Assembly: GCA_021229015.1 (NCBI GenBank)
Contig: CM037783.1
Span: 3,440,725 to 3,504,724 of the forward strand
Length of the DNA: 64,000 nt
From: Solen grandis
Lineage: Eukaryota; Mollusca; Bivalvia; Adapedonta; Solenidae
Reading direction: 5' to 3'
In this document: piece after piece, positions 33,411-47,200 of the stretch
Layout: every line of letters begins with the position of its first letter
Numbering within the stretch: position 1 is the stretch's first letter
Program-made: the position numbers and the translations under genes
Notes under the pieces: model-generated
What the model saw: only the letters and a program-made list of their open reading frames with translations
What the model was told of the DNA's origin: nothing
The model's database searches: none

Positions 33411-34784
33411 CTTTGTTTGTTCACACAGTTTGCATGTAGCATATTAAAATTCATCACACTTTCTTCATGGCAGAGAAAAAAATGCATTGCTCCATTCAAA
33501 ATCTATTATTTTCTTCAAGTCATAAATTTGTGCATGAATATTCATGAGGTAAAGGATTGAAACACCATTATATAACTCTGTAAAACCAGATCAGACTGAA
33601 AACAGTTGTCATTCTGAAAAAGTTAAACATTGTTACCCTTGACCTCATGACCATAGAGAACAGTTTCAAACCTGATCAGCTAGTTTGTTTCTTGCAGGCT
33701 GACCTATTTTTTATACGGGTTGCAAAGGTTATGTATGCATGGATTATAACTCCATGCAAAGTGCTAAAGGATAAATACTCAATCATGAATAATTAAAGGA
33801 TAAAATCAGTCTTGTAATGATATATAGGTGTAAGAACTGATTGTAAATGTAGGTCTTTAATTTCAGTTTCTTTTAAATAACTGATTCATTAATTAAGATA
33901 TATGACATTATTTGAATTTTTCCCAGGGTGAACCAACCTGATACTATCAGCTAAATGACATATTTCATGGGTGAATAGTGAAATAAATGTGTTTTCATCT
34001 GCACTAAGTAATAATAAAAAGAACACTTTTTTCCCCAATGTTTATGGATTCTATTATTAAGTACATATCTTAAAAATGTGAAATATTTTTCTGCTTTATC
34101 ATGCAATGAAAAGACTTAAATACACAGTAAAGTATTAATTCATTCGTAACGGAAATTGAATTGCTGCCTTTTTACTGTGTATCAGATAACAAACTCAGGT
34201 AGAAAATGGAAGAAAATTGGGTCCAAATAAACCATGACACATTTTTACAAGCAAGTACAAAGTAGATTTTCATGTTTAATTTGTCACACTAGTTTGTAGT
34301 TTCCAGTTTGTGATTAGCTCATGAATACAAGATTCTTGACCCCTTTGAGCTGCTAGGCAGGGGAACTTTTTATACACAAAACATTGATCAATATATGTGT
34401 GGGGGAGTTGGTTCTATAGTCAGGGGAGATCTTGCATTGTGTAACTTACTGCCATAGAAAATGATATTGGTATTCATCATTAATTTGTTACCACATGTAT
34501 ACCTGGTTTATAGGTGATAATTAAGCCTTAAGGAGTATGGATTTTTTAGAGAGTTTCTGGCAATTAATTTGGTTATTTTAATTTTAATTAAAAGTAGGAC
34601 AAGTCTATTTAAAATGGAAGGAATTTACTATATTTAATGATTAATGAAATTTTGAAGCTTTGAATTAAAATCACTGGATTAAAATCATGTAGATAATGTT
34701 TTTTACAGAAAAATTTTAGATATGATAATTTAATGCTTAAATAAATATTGACACTGAAAGTAACATAGAAACAATGGCAAGTGT
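33411..34784. other. no gene identified
   Basis: AT-rich sequence. A diverged 'ccagatcagactgaaaacag...cctgatcagctagt...gcaggctgacc' stretch near 33590-33710 may be an old relative of the hairpin family. No exon was recognised. Confidence 0.4.
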
Positions 34785-35275
34785 AATGTCCTCAAGTGCC
34801 CAAACTGCGCCCCTCTAATATTTAATTAGGAAATGCAACATAAATAAAATACATAGAATAAAAACTTCCCAATTAAAAGTAAAAATTTAATACTACATCA
34901 ATATTATGCCATCATTTTGTGTGGTCCTAACTCCGCCCCCTAGGTGACATCATAGCAATTGCGAATTGTACACATATGACTTCCATTTATAAATATGTAA
35001 ACACAGCAGATGGAATTTCTGAGATACTTTTATTTTAAAAATTTGAGTGTAAAAGGGAAATCATTGCATGGAAATTATTTTGTATGAAGAAAAAACACAC
35101 AAAAAGAGTGGTGTGAGATAAACTTTGCAATATTTATCTGTTTGAATCAAAATTTCATACTAAAATCATCTGAGTTTATTTACAGAAACATAGTAAAAAA
35201 AATTCTCACAGTCACTTACGCATAAAAAAATGAAGGTGGCGGAGTTAGGACAGGAGCGCAGTTAGGACCTCTGAC
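34785..35275. repeat. possible inverted-arm repeat
   Basis: GGTCCTAACTCCGCC near 34922 is inverted as GGCGGAGTTAGGAC near 35238, and both arms lie beside phrases like CTGCGC and GTCCTAACT. The boundaries and target duplication are unclear. Confidence 0.35.
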
Positions 35276-38200
35276 GATAATTAAAGTAACACATATTGCA
35301 TGGGACATATATAGTACACCAAGTGTACAGTGATAGAATATATATTTGTTTGATGTTGTTCAGAAAATAATATATTCTTTTGATATTGTTGGTAAACTAG
35401 ATTTCCAAACAGTACACAAATCATTCATACCCTCAGACAATTACATGCCTAATTATTCACTGCCAGATAAATAATGTATACCACAATGCCTAGCCTGGTG
35501 TTATTTTTTAAAGAGTTTTGGGCATAGCACCCAAACCCTGGCAAATCCTGGAAAACCATGGCATGCCCATGGCAGAGAGAGTGTTGTGTTGTGACAGCCC
35601 CGGAAACCAATTATTTTTTGGATTGGCCTTTCGGGTCCCCTTTTCGGCCCGTCCTACATCTAAACATCAATTTTTTTCGCTGCTAGGCCCTGGGATTAAT
35701 GGCCGCTGAAAACCGCCTGGTGAAAAATGGCTGTGATTTTTGGGCACTCCCCAAGGCCAGTCCTTTCACAGGGGGAGACATCCGAGGGGTGAAAAAAGGG
35801 TTTCCCAAACAAAATGCAGACTCCTGAGGCTTTCCAACTTGCCCAATACTGTTTTAACTTTAGATTTTGTCTCCTCCAGCATACTGACTTTAATTGCCCA
35901 AATGGTTAATGAAAGGGGTCCCTGGTTCAACCCTGGTCACAAAAAATTTAACTGATTTAATAACTTTTGTTTATTTTTTTCACAGCAAAAAGGCTGTAAA
36001 AATGACACATGCCCCTTAAAACCCTTTTATATTTCCACAGTGAAGATCCATTACGAATGCTCCAAATAATGCATCTTCCCTTTTAAAGGCCCCACTCCTT
36101 TAATAGCCACCCCCTTATACACACTCCATTAAAATGGGTACACCAAACCCGGGGGAAACCCATCACAAAAAAAAGTGAGTTTTCAGAGACTTGTGATAAA
36201 ATTTTCAAAAGCTAAAATGTGGTTCAATATAAGGGGGGTAAAAGGGCATTATATGAAGCTGTATTTCCCTGTGCATGTAAAAAATGGTTCCCAATTGGTT
36301 CAAACCATGTTCCCCAAAATCTTTTTTTAAATTAGGTCACTACTTTTTTCCAAATTTTTTTTATTTTAAAAAACATTTGACTAGAAAGCAAAAAATAGTT
36401 GAGTTTGTTGGAGAAAAAATTTGGTCTTCAGCTGGGGAAAATTGCAAAAAATTTATTAGGAAGGGGATATTCCCCTTTAGTAAAAAAAATTTACGTATCT
36501 GAATGTATGTGAATTGTCCTTTAAAAAAACATCTTTTCTTTTTTAAAAAAATTTTTAAATATTACAATTTCAAAAGGTTTGAATAAAATTTGACAATCTA
36601 GCTGGTAATTAAGCTCTGTACTTGCATGGAGGGAGGCCCGGGGCAAAATTTCCCATGGTCACAGTTGAATAGCCCCAAACAAAAGCACCTCGGGTAAAAA
36701 ACCCCTTTCATAAACCCCTTTTAAACCCTCAGGGAACCTAAACAGATACCATAAAACGGGACCTTTTTTTCCCCCTAATTTATCCTGTCTGACATTGATT
36801 CTGAAAGAAATCATGCAATTAACTTTATGATTGCAATTTAGTTGGAGATTTAAAAATCATTGTGCAATTTTTCTTTAAGATTTTACCTATGAAATTTTTT
36901 TTTTTTATTTTTAACACCTGGATTTTTATGACGGGCATTTCCTGGGGGGGGGACAGGTCAAAATTTTGATAAGTGACCGGGGGTTTTGGTAAAAGTGCGT
37001 AATTTTTTCCCCACACTGTAGGGGCCCTGACCATTGGGGAAAAAGTATTACTGGGGTTTGCGTAAACTGCGATGCTAAAAGGAAAGGGCCCCTTTGGATC
37101 TAATTTTGGGGTGTCAACGGGTTTTTGTTTAAATTTTTTAGTGAGACCCCTTCGGTGATCCCCGGCAGTTTACATGACTAAAAATAACTAGAATACCATT
37201 ACAGTTTTGATCCATCATATGGCCCAAATTAAAATATAAAAAATTTTGCTGATAAAACCCTTGTCAAAACGGGAAAACCGACCTTTAATATGAAAAAATT
37301 GGTTTTATGCTAAATTTAAAACCCATATTGGGGGGAACCTGTATAGGCACCCAAACCCTTTTAAATCAAACAGTCAAAAAAATAAAAAAAAGGGGTTCAA
37401 GGCCTGAGAAAACAGTTGCCAGGATTTACAAAAAATTTCATTATCAGTTTTTTTTAGTTATTTTGAACAAAATGAATAAATAAGGAAAAGGTCACATAAC
37501 CCCAAGTCATTTAAGCCCAGCTGAACTCAGTCCTTGACACTTAGATTTGTTGCATAATGTTCTGGCGTGAAAATCGGGGCCCCTGATTCCTTTATAAAGT
37601 TAAAATTCCCTAATGGGGTCATGCCCTTTTCCTACAGTAAAACATTCTATCTGTTTTTTTTGCAGTTTTTGTAAGTACAGTGTTAAATGGGCCCCTCCCG
37701 TAAAATTTGGGCCTGAAAAATCGGGAAATTTAAAGGCTGTTTTTGATTTCCCATAAAAAAGGACGGGCATTTTCCCGGGCCCAAAAAAAAACAAAACCCC
37801 CGACTACAAAATATAAAGGCCCTATGGCCAGAAGTTATAATGGCTCGCAAAATTGATAAAAACTAGAACCCTGGAGTTTTTTTTTGGGATGATTATAACT
37901 TTCACTTTTTTGATAAAGTTTATAATGCAGTGGGAGATCAATCCCTAATGTCCCTTACAATTCGTGTCCTAAAAAAAATTTAAAAACTATAAATCTTGGA
38001 GACACCCCCCCAAAGGGAAAATGAAAAAAAATTGAAAGAGTTTTGTCTTAATAAAGGGTGATGAGGGATTGCAATAAACCTGGGTTGGGGCCCCATAATT
38101 TTTTTGATGTGCATCTTTTTGTTCCTAATTAAACCCTGCTTTTAAATTTGTTGATACAATGATTGTCTTTTTCAGTAAAATTAACGGGTATTTCAATGTT

Positions 38201-41200
38201 ATCATATGAAGCTTTTTTAAAAAGGGGCCCCTTTGAATTTGGGAAATTTTTTTTTGGGTCTGCTACGGGGCCCATTCAGGGAAAAAGGGTTGAAATCAGA
38301 GAGGGTTGGTTTTCCTACGGTTAGATTGGATTTCAGAGAGGAAGATAGTTTTTTATATAAATGAAAAATGCCCGTTATCGATTAGAGGGGGGGCTAAAGG
38401 AAAAATAGTTGGCCATTGTTGGGAAAAGTAAACGGGGAACGCAACCGGAGAAATCAGGTGTGAATGGGGGGCCCTATCTGTGCATCATCGGGGGAACCCA
38501 TTTTTTTGGGCACCCGGGTGTATCGGGGGCTATAATTTAGGGACTACGGATTACAGTTATACAGTGTTGCCAATGAATTGTTTAAATATTTTTAAATGTT
38601 GTGTTTTAAAAGGTTTACTGGGGGCCCCCATGTATGGAAAAGTTTGTTTGAATCTTTTTGAAGGGGGGTGGGTGGTTTTTACTTTTATAGGCATTTAGTA
38701 AATGAGGAATTTATTTTAATATTTTCAGCGGGGAAACTCGATCTTTTTTTAATTTTGAAATTTTAAAATTGCATTTAAAAGGGTTTGGGATGTTTTTCCT
38801 GATATCAAATTTTTTAAAAATTGATATATGGATGCCCCTGGGGAAATTAGACTGTTCTTAGGGTTGGAAATAAGGTTTTAAAATTTAGAATTTTATAAAA
38901 CTCAAAAAAATATAAAAATTTGGTTTTCTTCAAAAAAGATTTGAAATGTAATTAGCGATAAAAAAAACCGGGTATGCAGAAAGAATATGGAATGGGTTTT
39001 GTAAAAAAAAAAGAGTCCCCCCCCAAACAATTTTTTTTTAAATTTTTGGGAAAAACCAAGGGTTTTCCCTTTTTACATTTTGGGGGCCTCGTGGCCGGAG
39101 GGTAAAGTCGCTAAACTTAAATCCCTCACCACCCCCCTCCCCGCGGGGTTTTTTGGCCCCCAGGCGGGTCATTTGGATTTTCTTTGTGAGAAACCCTTCC
39201 AGCTGGTTTTGCGGTGGGTTTCGGTGGTTTCCCGGATGCCTCAGGGCATTGGGGCCCTTTTTCCCACCTTTAATTAGCTGGACGTCGCTATATAAATTGA
39301 AAAACTGTCGCAGCGACGGAAAACCCAAAAAAACCCAATTTCAACCAATTTAAAGTTTTTTTTCAAAATTTTTTTTAAATTCATTAGTGAAGACAATTTT
39401 ACTTATATTTGATGATCCTTTTTAAAAGTTTTTTTTGGTAAAACCAGTTTTTCAAAACCCCCCAATTTTAGGGCGGGAAAATTCATAAATTAAAAGTTAC
39501 AAAGCCTCTCGCCCCTGAATTTAAAATTGGATGGTCTTTGCACCAAAGGGGATTTTTTATGTTAGGAAGTTGGTTTGGAGGACACATTTCCTTCGAAACA
39601 CATGTAATTAGCGGGTTGCTAAAACCAGGACAAAAATTTACGTACAGCAATACAAAATTTTTATACATAGGGGCTGAGCCCCCTGGGGGAAGGGGGAGGT
39701 CAGGGGTTTTTGACCCCCGGACTGGAGTCTTTAGGAATGATACTGGTTTTGCTTGGCGGGGTTACTGCGTTTAGCAGCTCTTGTAATTTTTGTCTAAATT
39801 TTGACTTTAGTCCCCTAAGATTTAAAATGACTTTTGGGGTTTGAAAAACCCAAAATTAACAAAAAACAAACAAATTTTAAATAAAATATCATCCTCAGCA
39901 GGGATAATCATCATGTCAGAAAATTATATAAACAGGGGAAATTTTAAAAAAAATTTATAGGATTTCTGATCTGGTTAAAACCAAAATTAAAAAAAAATTT
40001 TCAAACAAAGAAATTTCCTTATGCAGACAAATTTCAAATCTTTTTTTGGTTAGTCAAAATTATTTAAACATGTGTCAGCAGTATTTTAAATAAGCGGAAA
40101 TATTTTAAAAAGAAAGGTCCCCCAAAAAACCCTTAGTTTTTCAAGAAATGTCTCTGAGCGGGTTGCTTTTTTATTGCTTTTTCCCTAAGGACTTTGTTGT
40201 TTTAAAATTTGCGGACAAAAACAAGATAATTTTTTCCCCTTTTTTTCTTTATCTATATTTTATCAGAGGCAGTTTGGGTTTTATAAAAAGGGTTTTGGGT
40301 ATTCCCCTTCACCATCAAAGCCCTCGGGTTTAAACAAATGTCTGTTTTAAATATTTGGGTCTATTTTGAAATTCAATCTTTTTTATGCAAACTAAAAAAT
40401 TTAAAAATCAACTAACTCTGCAAAAACCAGCGATGCAATTTTTTGTTGCACTCTCCCGCGTAAACGGGCCAAAAATTTTTAACAACTGGTATTTTTAATG
40501 TAAAAAAAATAGATGTGAAAAAATGTTATTTTAAAGATTTTTTTACATGTTTTTAAAATTTTGAAAAGATGGCCCAAAATTTTTTTTTGCTTAGTTGATT
40601 TTCCCATATGGGAAAATTTGCTGATAAAAAAAAAAATAGAAACCCAAAAAATTTTCCCTTAAAAACCCTGGTGAATTTGAAGACTGTTTAAATATTTTGG
40701 AGGGAAGATTAATGTACAGTGAAAACAGTGCTTTTTCCGTTGACACAATTTTGCAGTGTGGAGTTCCCGGAAAAGGGGGCACATGGTGCACCATCTTAAC
40801 TTGAAAAAACAAAATTTTTCCCAAAAAAAACCCCATTGAGGACACCTTGGTCCAAATCCAAAAAAATTAGTTTAGGGAAATGGTGTTTTAAAAACTTTTT
40901 TGTTCACAGATATTTCCATTTCTAAAAATTTTGTTTTTTAATTTTTAAAATGTTGGGGTATTAAAACAATACCCACTACAGATGCAAATTCACCCAAGGC
41001 ATCCATCTGTGTTTGGAAAAAAATTTTTGGGGGGAAATTCCCCCAACCACCAGAAGTACGCCCACAGATGGTTTTTAAAAACAAAATTTAGATGAAAAAA
41101 CCAAATTTTAGTTTTTTTCATTTTTCCCCCCTGCACTTATTTTCTTTGGAGAATTTAAAAAAAATTCACCCCCCTCAAACCATGAAAAAGGGCCCATGTT

Positions 41201-44200
41201 TGTTTAAACAAACCCTTTTTGGGGGAATTTCTTTTTTTAAATTTTAAACCCAATTCGTTAAATTTGTTTTTATTAAAAAACTTTTTCCCTGTGCAATTTT
41301 GCCAAAACATTTTCCCAAATTTTAAATTTTTTCAAAATACTTTAAGATTTCACCAGATTAATGGGGCAATCAGTAGAAATTTTTTTTGTTCCCCCTGGTT
41401 TTGATAGATTCATGGAGAATTGTTTTTGGTCTTTTCTTTTTTACAAAAAAATTTAATTTCCCCAAACCTTTAACAGGGAATTTTTTTTCCCCCCTAAAAC
41501 CCTTCCAAATTTAACAGTTTGCATGCCCCCTTGAGAGCTCTACCTGCCAGGGGGACCTTAAAATGCCCTTTCCCCCCCAAGGTTTTTTTAAGGGCCCCCC
41601 CCCCGGGGCGGGGGGGCATGGCGTTCTTTCCCAAAATAGAAACTAAGTTTTTTAAATTTTCAAACGTCATTTGTAAATTTACTGCTTTAAGGTTACGCCC
41701 CTTTGCGTTGTCTTGGCACCCCCTTTACAAACAAAACAATGTGCATCGCAAAAACCAAAAATATTCTAAAATTTCCCCTTTTGATTTTGTATACCAGTAG
41801 TAAAAAGGTTTGAAACATTTTTTAGAAAATTTCACTTTGATATGGCACATGTTGATCTTAGATTTTACAGTGTTTTTTTTCCCCTTATGTGTTTGGGAAG
41901 GGTTAAGCTTGAAAATTTAAAAAATTTTCAAATTTTTAAAAGTGACCCAAATTTTTTTTATTTTTTTTTTCAACTTGTTTATCCCCAGTTTTATGGTCCC
42001 CTTTTAGAAAAATTATCCCCTTTTTCCAGGCAGAAATTTTTGGTTTCCAGAGAACTGGCGTTTTATAAAAAACGTTTGAGGTGGATTCCCTTTTTGGGAA
42101 ATAAATAAATTCCCTTTTTTGGAGGGGAACATCATTCAGAAAAAACTGCTGATTGCAGCAGGATCCAGATTAAAGGTCAAATTTCCCCTAGTCAATATTT
42201 TAAATTTTTTTCTGCTTGCTTATAATTTTTTAAAAGCGGGATTGAAAGTCAGATCCCCAAAGTTAAAAAAAACGATCCTTTTTTGATAGAGATTTTTTAC
42301 ACCATTTTTTCTTTTAAATTTTAAATTCGGGAAACCAAGGCATTTTTTGGAAATAATCGGGAAATTTCCAATTAATTGAACATAAAAATTTTTTTTTGGG
42401 TATAGGTTTTTCCCAAAGGTGCATCCACCAGGGGCAAAAAAATTTAAAATTTCCCAGTGAAAGTTATTTCAAATTTAAAAATTGCAAAAAGCTAAATACT
42501 GATAAAAAAGGGTTTTTTTTTTGCCTGGCAGTAAGCCACCAGCCTTACATAGCAGGCTTTGTTGATTTACAGTTTAAACCCACATTTATTTTTCACCATT
42601 TCTTTATTTCTCCATGCTAAATTCCAATCGGGGTTTTGTAAAAAGGGTTTAAGAAAGGGTTTTATTACCTCCTTGGGTATTCTGTTATGAATGGAATTAA
42701 AATGAAAAAAATGAAAAAGGAAAGGGAAAGTCTGCCAGCAGGTTCAAAAAAAGCAAAGGGACATTAAAGCTGACTTAAAACTAGAAAACTTAATTTTGCA
42801 GGAAAAACATTCTTTATGGCGGGATAAACCCCTGTTTAAAACTGTTTAAAACCCACTGAAATTTTAGAAAACTGGCAGAAATGAAAATCCTGCAAAACAT
42901 CCCATCTTTCAGCAAAATTGTAAACTTTGATTGTCTTGAGAAAAGGGGGAATCCCTTTCCCAACATTATTTTTTCATAATAAAAAAAAAAGTCAGTTAAA
43001 ACCCTCCAGCCCCCACTTGTTTCCCCAGGATGACAAAACCCTCAATTTATTTTTTCCAAAAAGGGGTAATCCCCCCATTCATAAAACGAGGTTTTTGAAA
43101 TTTGGAGAAAATATGGAAATTAGACTGCTTTTCAATTCAGGGTTTTTAAAAAGGGCTTATTTACTTTTTTCTGTGGTCTTCCCGTCCTAGGTTTAGCTAT
43201 ATTTATTTTAAAAATTTTTCCCAGTGTATTTGCCCTTTTTTGTTTTATTACTGTTTTTGCCACAGTATTTGCAGTAGTAGATTTTTTTGTGAAAATTGAT
43301 AAAAAACCCAAACAATACATTTTTTGTGCTTTTTGATGTGTTTTCTTTTCAGGGGGAACAAGGTGTTTTGTTGGAATTCCCAATTATAAAAAACCAGACG
43401 TATGTTGGGAAAAATGACTCAATCTGATTATAGGCCCTTATTTTACCTTTAAAAATGCTTTTTACAATCGGGTTGATATTACGTCATTTGTGTGTTTGTC
43501 AAATTTCCCTTTTCAAAACTTGGGCAAAAGTATTTTTTCGTGGCAATTTCTGATTGTAAAGCAATTATCAAGCTTAAAAAGTTTTTCCCGCCCCCCTGCT
43601 ATCATTTCGGAAAAATTTAGCTTTCCGGGTCATTAAAAACTTTGGGGTTCGACCTGTTTGATTTGATTATAAAACGGGTTAGACTTTCTGTCAGAGTTGC
43701 TGCCCACTTTGGGTAAAGAATTGAGCAAAAATCAGGGGTTCTGTTGGCATAAAAGGGCCCCCATTTCTTTAGGTCCAAGTTTATACTTAGCTTGTTAAAG
43801 GGATTGATTTTAAAAAGGGGGGGTTTGTATAAATTGGGATTGCAAGCTTTTGATCAACAAAATCTCGGGTGAAGATAAGCAGGTATTTGGGGTTTTTTCC
43901 CCAAATTTAAAATTTTGGAAAAAATTAGTTTTAAAGAGTCGGGGGTTTAACTAAAACCCAAAAAAAAAAAAAAAAAAGAAAAGAAAAATGAAAACCCCTT
44001 TAAGATGTTGGATTTGAATAAACTTTGTTTACAAAATGCAAAAATTTATAAAAACCCCCTTTTTAAAATTGCCCAAAAAAACCCCAAGGGAAATTTTTTT
44101 TTTGTCATGAAAAATTTAAACAATACCCTTGGTATTGTTTAAAATTTTGTTTTAAAATTAATTAAAATTTAAAACTTGCTTGTTGTTTTTTTTGTAAAAA

Positions 44201-47200
44201 GCAAAAAAAAATATGAGTTTTAAAATGAATGTAAAAAACACGGGCAATAAAATTTGGTTTTTTAAAGTCAAGTCAGATCCCCTAGCTTTAAATTTTAAAA
44301 TTTTTGTATAGATAGTGAGGTGTTTTTCTTTATATGCCCCAAAAAAAAATGGGAGTAGTGGGGGGGGCTTTTTAAAATTTGTTTTTTGTCGGGTCGGTAT
44401 AGGGCATATTTAGGAAACGTAGTCTGTCTGGGGAACCCTTTTAACTGGGGACCGTAAAACTCCCAAAAAGTTTTTGTCCCTATAGATTTTGAAATTTCAC
44501 GGATTATTTTTCCCAGGACAAAAAACTTGAAAACCTGGGTTTTTAATTGAATCCCCTTTTTTTGAAGTTGATAGAGTTAGGGGCCTTTTTTTTAAAAAAA
44601 AATTTATAAAATTTTTAGGGTTGTGCACATGCAATCTAAAATTTAAATTTTGAAAACCAGCCTTGAAATTTCATGGATATATTTTTTGGGCATGAACATG
44701 TTCACTAGGTTTTTTTCCCCATCAAAAACCATTGTTGAAGTTTACAATTAGGGCCCCTTTGTTTTTGAAATATAAGGAATTTTATGCTTGTGATGCACAT
44801 ATTTTTTAAAAAAGGGAAATTTGTACTCCCGACATGGGAAAAAGGACGGGGGGGGGCATTGTGTCCCGGGTTTGTTTTAGCAAATTTTTAAAAATTTCCT
44901 TTTTTAATTGAATTGTTTAAAAAATGGGGTTTTGTTTTATGTCAAAAAAATTAAGATCAAAAATTCAATCTTTTTAATTTCGCAAAGAGTCATCCCATTC
45001 CTCATATCAAATTAAAAATTAGAATTTGCCTAAATAAAATTTTGAAAAACTTTGGTTTTTAAATTTGTATGGCGTTTAAAATAATCAAAACCATTTGTTC
45101 ACCTTAGCCAAATATCAAAAAATGCCCCTTTTCTTATCATCACCCTAAGACAACATCTTGCTTTTAAAATTGGGGGTTTTGAAAAATTTAATTCAGTAAC
45201 TTTTTTTGATGAACCTTTGAGTTTTTATCATTTTATTGCCGCACCCAAAAATCTTTGGAATAGTTTAGGGGCCAAGGAATGTTTTAACACATCCCTTTTG
45301 GGGAAATGAGGGAAAGATATAAAGGGACTTAGCACAGAAAATTTCTACATGTGTTGGACCCTAACTTTATAATCATGACAGACTTATAAGGGGACCGGGT
45401 AATAGCAAAAGATATTTCCTGGGTACTAAAAATTTTATGCAACATTTTTTGGAAATTACTGGGGCCCCCTTTATGTGATTTTGGGGTTACAACAGGAATA
45501 AAAGGGGGAAAAAACAAAGAGTAAAAAAACATATAAAACCCGTTACTTCCTGGTTGATTAATTTTTTTCTGTTTAAAATGAAAAATACTTTTTGGGTGTT
45601 TGGGTGTTTTCCCAACTTTGGAGTGGGGGGGGCCAAAGGTTGTGAGTTTGTTTCCCCACTGGGAGGGAGGTTTTTGGGTTTTTGATTCCCTCTTTTCATA
45701 ATGTAGGAAGTTGTCATTCTTTGGGATTTGGGATAAACACCTAGGGAATGGGTGAGAGGGTATGATTTAAACAATGGGGTTTTTTAAATTAAAATTTATA
45801 AACCCTTTGATTTGGGGGAAGGTGAAAAAGCGATGTTTTACCCTTCAGCAAGAAATACACCCCCAACATTACGAAAAAGAGGGAATTCCCAGCCAGGATG
45901 GAGTGACCTCACTGTCTGCCCGTTTGGAGCAGAGGGTCTGATTCCCAGCCCCGGGTGGAAATGTCTGCCATTTTGGGAGCAGAGGGTCTGATTTTTCCCA
46001 CCCGGCCCCTTTTAAATTTTTAAATTAAAAATTTAAAATATTTAAACTGAAAAAAAAACATTCGGAGGTTTTTTGCTGGTTTTTTTCTTTCCCTTTCTTA
46101 TTTGTGGGTACAGTTTAATGAATTGTTTTTTAAAAGTTGGTGGGTTCAAATTTTTCCTGATCTTATGTTTTTTTTATTTTCAAAACAAGAAATTAAAATG
46201 AGAAAAAAAAAACACATGAGGGGGTTTTTGTGGGGCCAAAAGTTTTATAAGCTAATTTTTTTACAGTGGTGGTTTTTTTTTCCCCCGGGCTGAGGCGGCT
46301 TCAAAAAGTGCACAGTTAACTTTCTATGGAATGCGCCAAGGAGTAGAAAACCATATTAACCTGTAAATTCTCCCATTACATCTTTCCCTTTAATTTCAAT
46401 ATAAAATATGTAAATTTTTATTTTTTACGCAGTGAAACCCTGAGATATTTAAACCCTTTTGTATAAAATTTTACAAAGTACAATTTAATTTTTATTAAAC
46501 TTTTAAAAAAGGTTTTTCTTAATAAAATATTAAATAGCCATTTACCTTTGGGGGATGTTGAAGACAACGGGGGGCAATCTAAGGGGGAAAAGACTTTTTT
46601 TATGTCTCGAATTATGATTGCTGTTAATTTTTTTTATACCCCCCCAAAAACAGGAAGTTACAATTTTTAGGGAGTGATAAAAAAATAAAAACATGGGACC
46701 ACTTGGGACTTATTATTAAAATTAAGGGGAAAGAGTATGTCTGTTAAACGCAGCTCTGTTTTAATAAAAAATTTTTTTTTTATAAAAGGTTTTACATAAA
46801 AAAAAAATAAATATGTTTTTACATGAAAATATTATTCTATGATGTTCTGATAAAAATTTTTTTTTACAGAAACAAAAAAATTTTATGCCCAATGGTTTTT
46901 TGACTGGTGGTAGCAACAAGTTTATGTAGCCGTTTAAAATTCCAAAAAATTTTCATAATTGCGGGTGCCCTTTAAAGTTTTGTATTTTCTTCACCTCAGT
47001 AGGGTATCAAAGCAATGCGAAATTTTTTTTTTCCGGTCATGACCTCCTTTTAGGTATGAAAGGAACATTTTTTAAACAAAACAAAGTGCTCAAGGCATAA
47101 GGGGAAATGTGGCCCGGTTATATTGAACCAAAGATGATTTTTTTTACTTCAAATAAAATAGAGTTTCAGGAAAAATAAAAAATTTTTCATTGGTGTCCCT

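Noticed and set aside
33305..33560. Frames open on both strands around a Cys/His-containing peptide
   Set aside because: They overlap the end of a MITE and lack homology.
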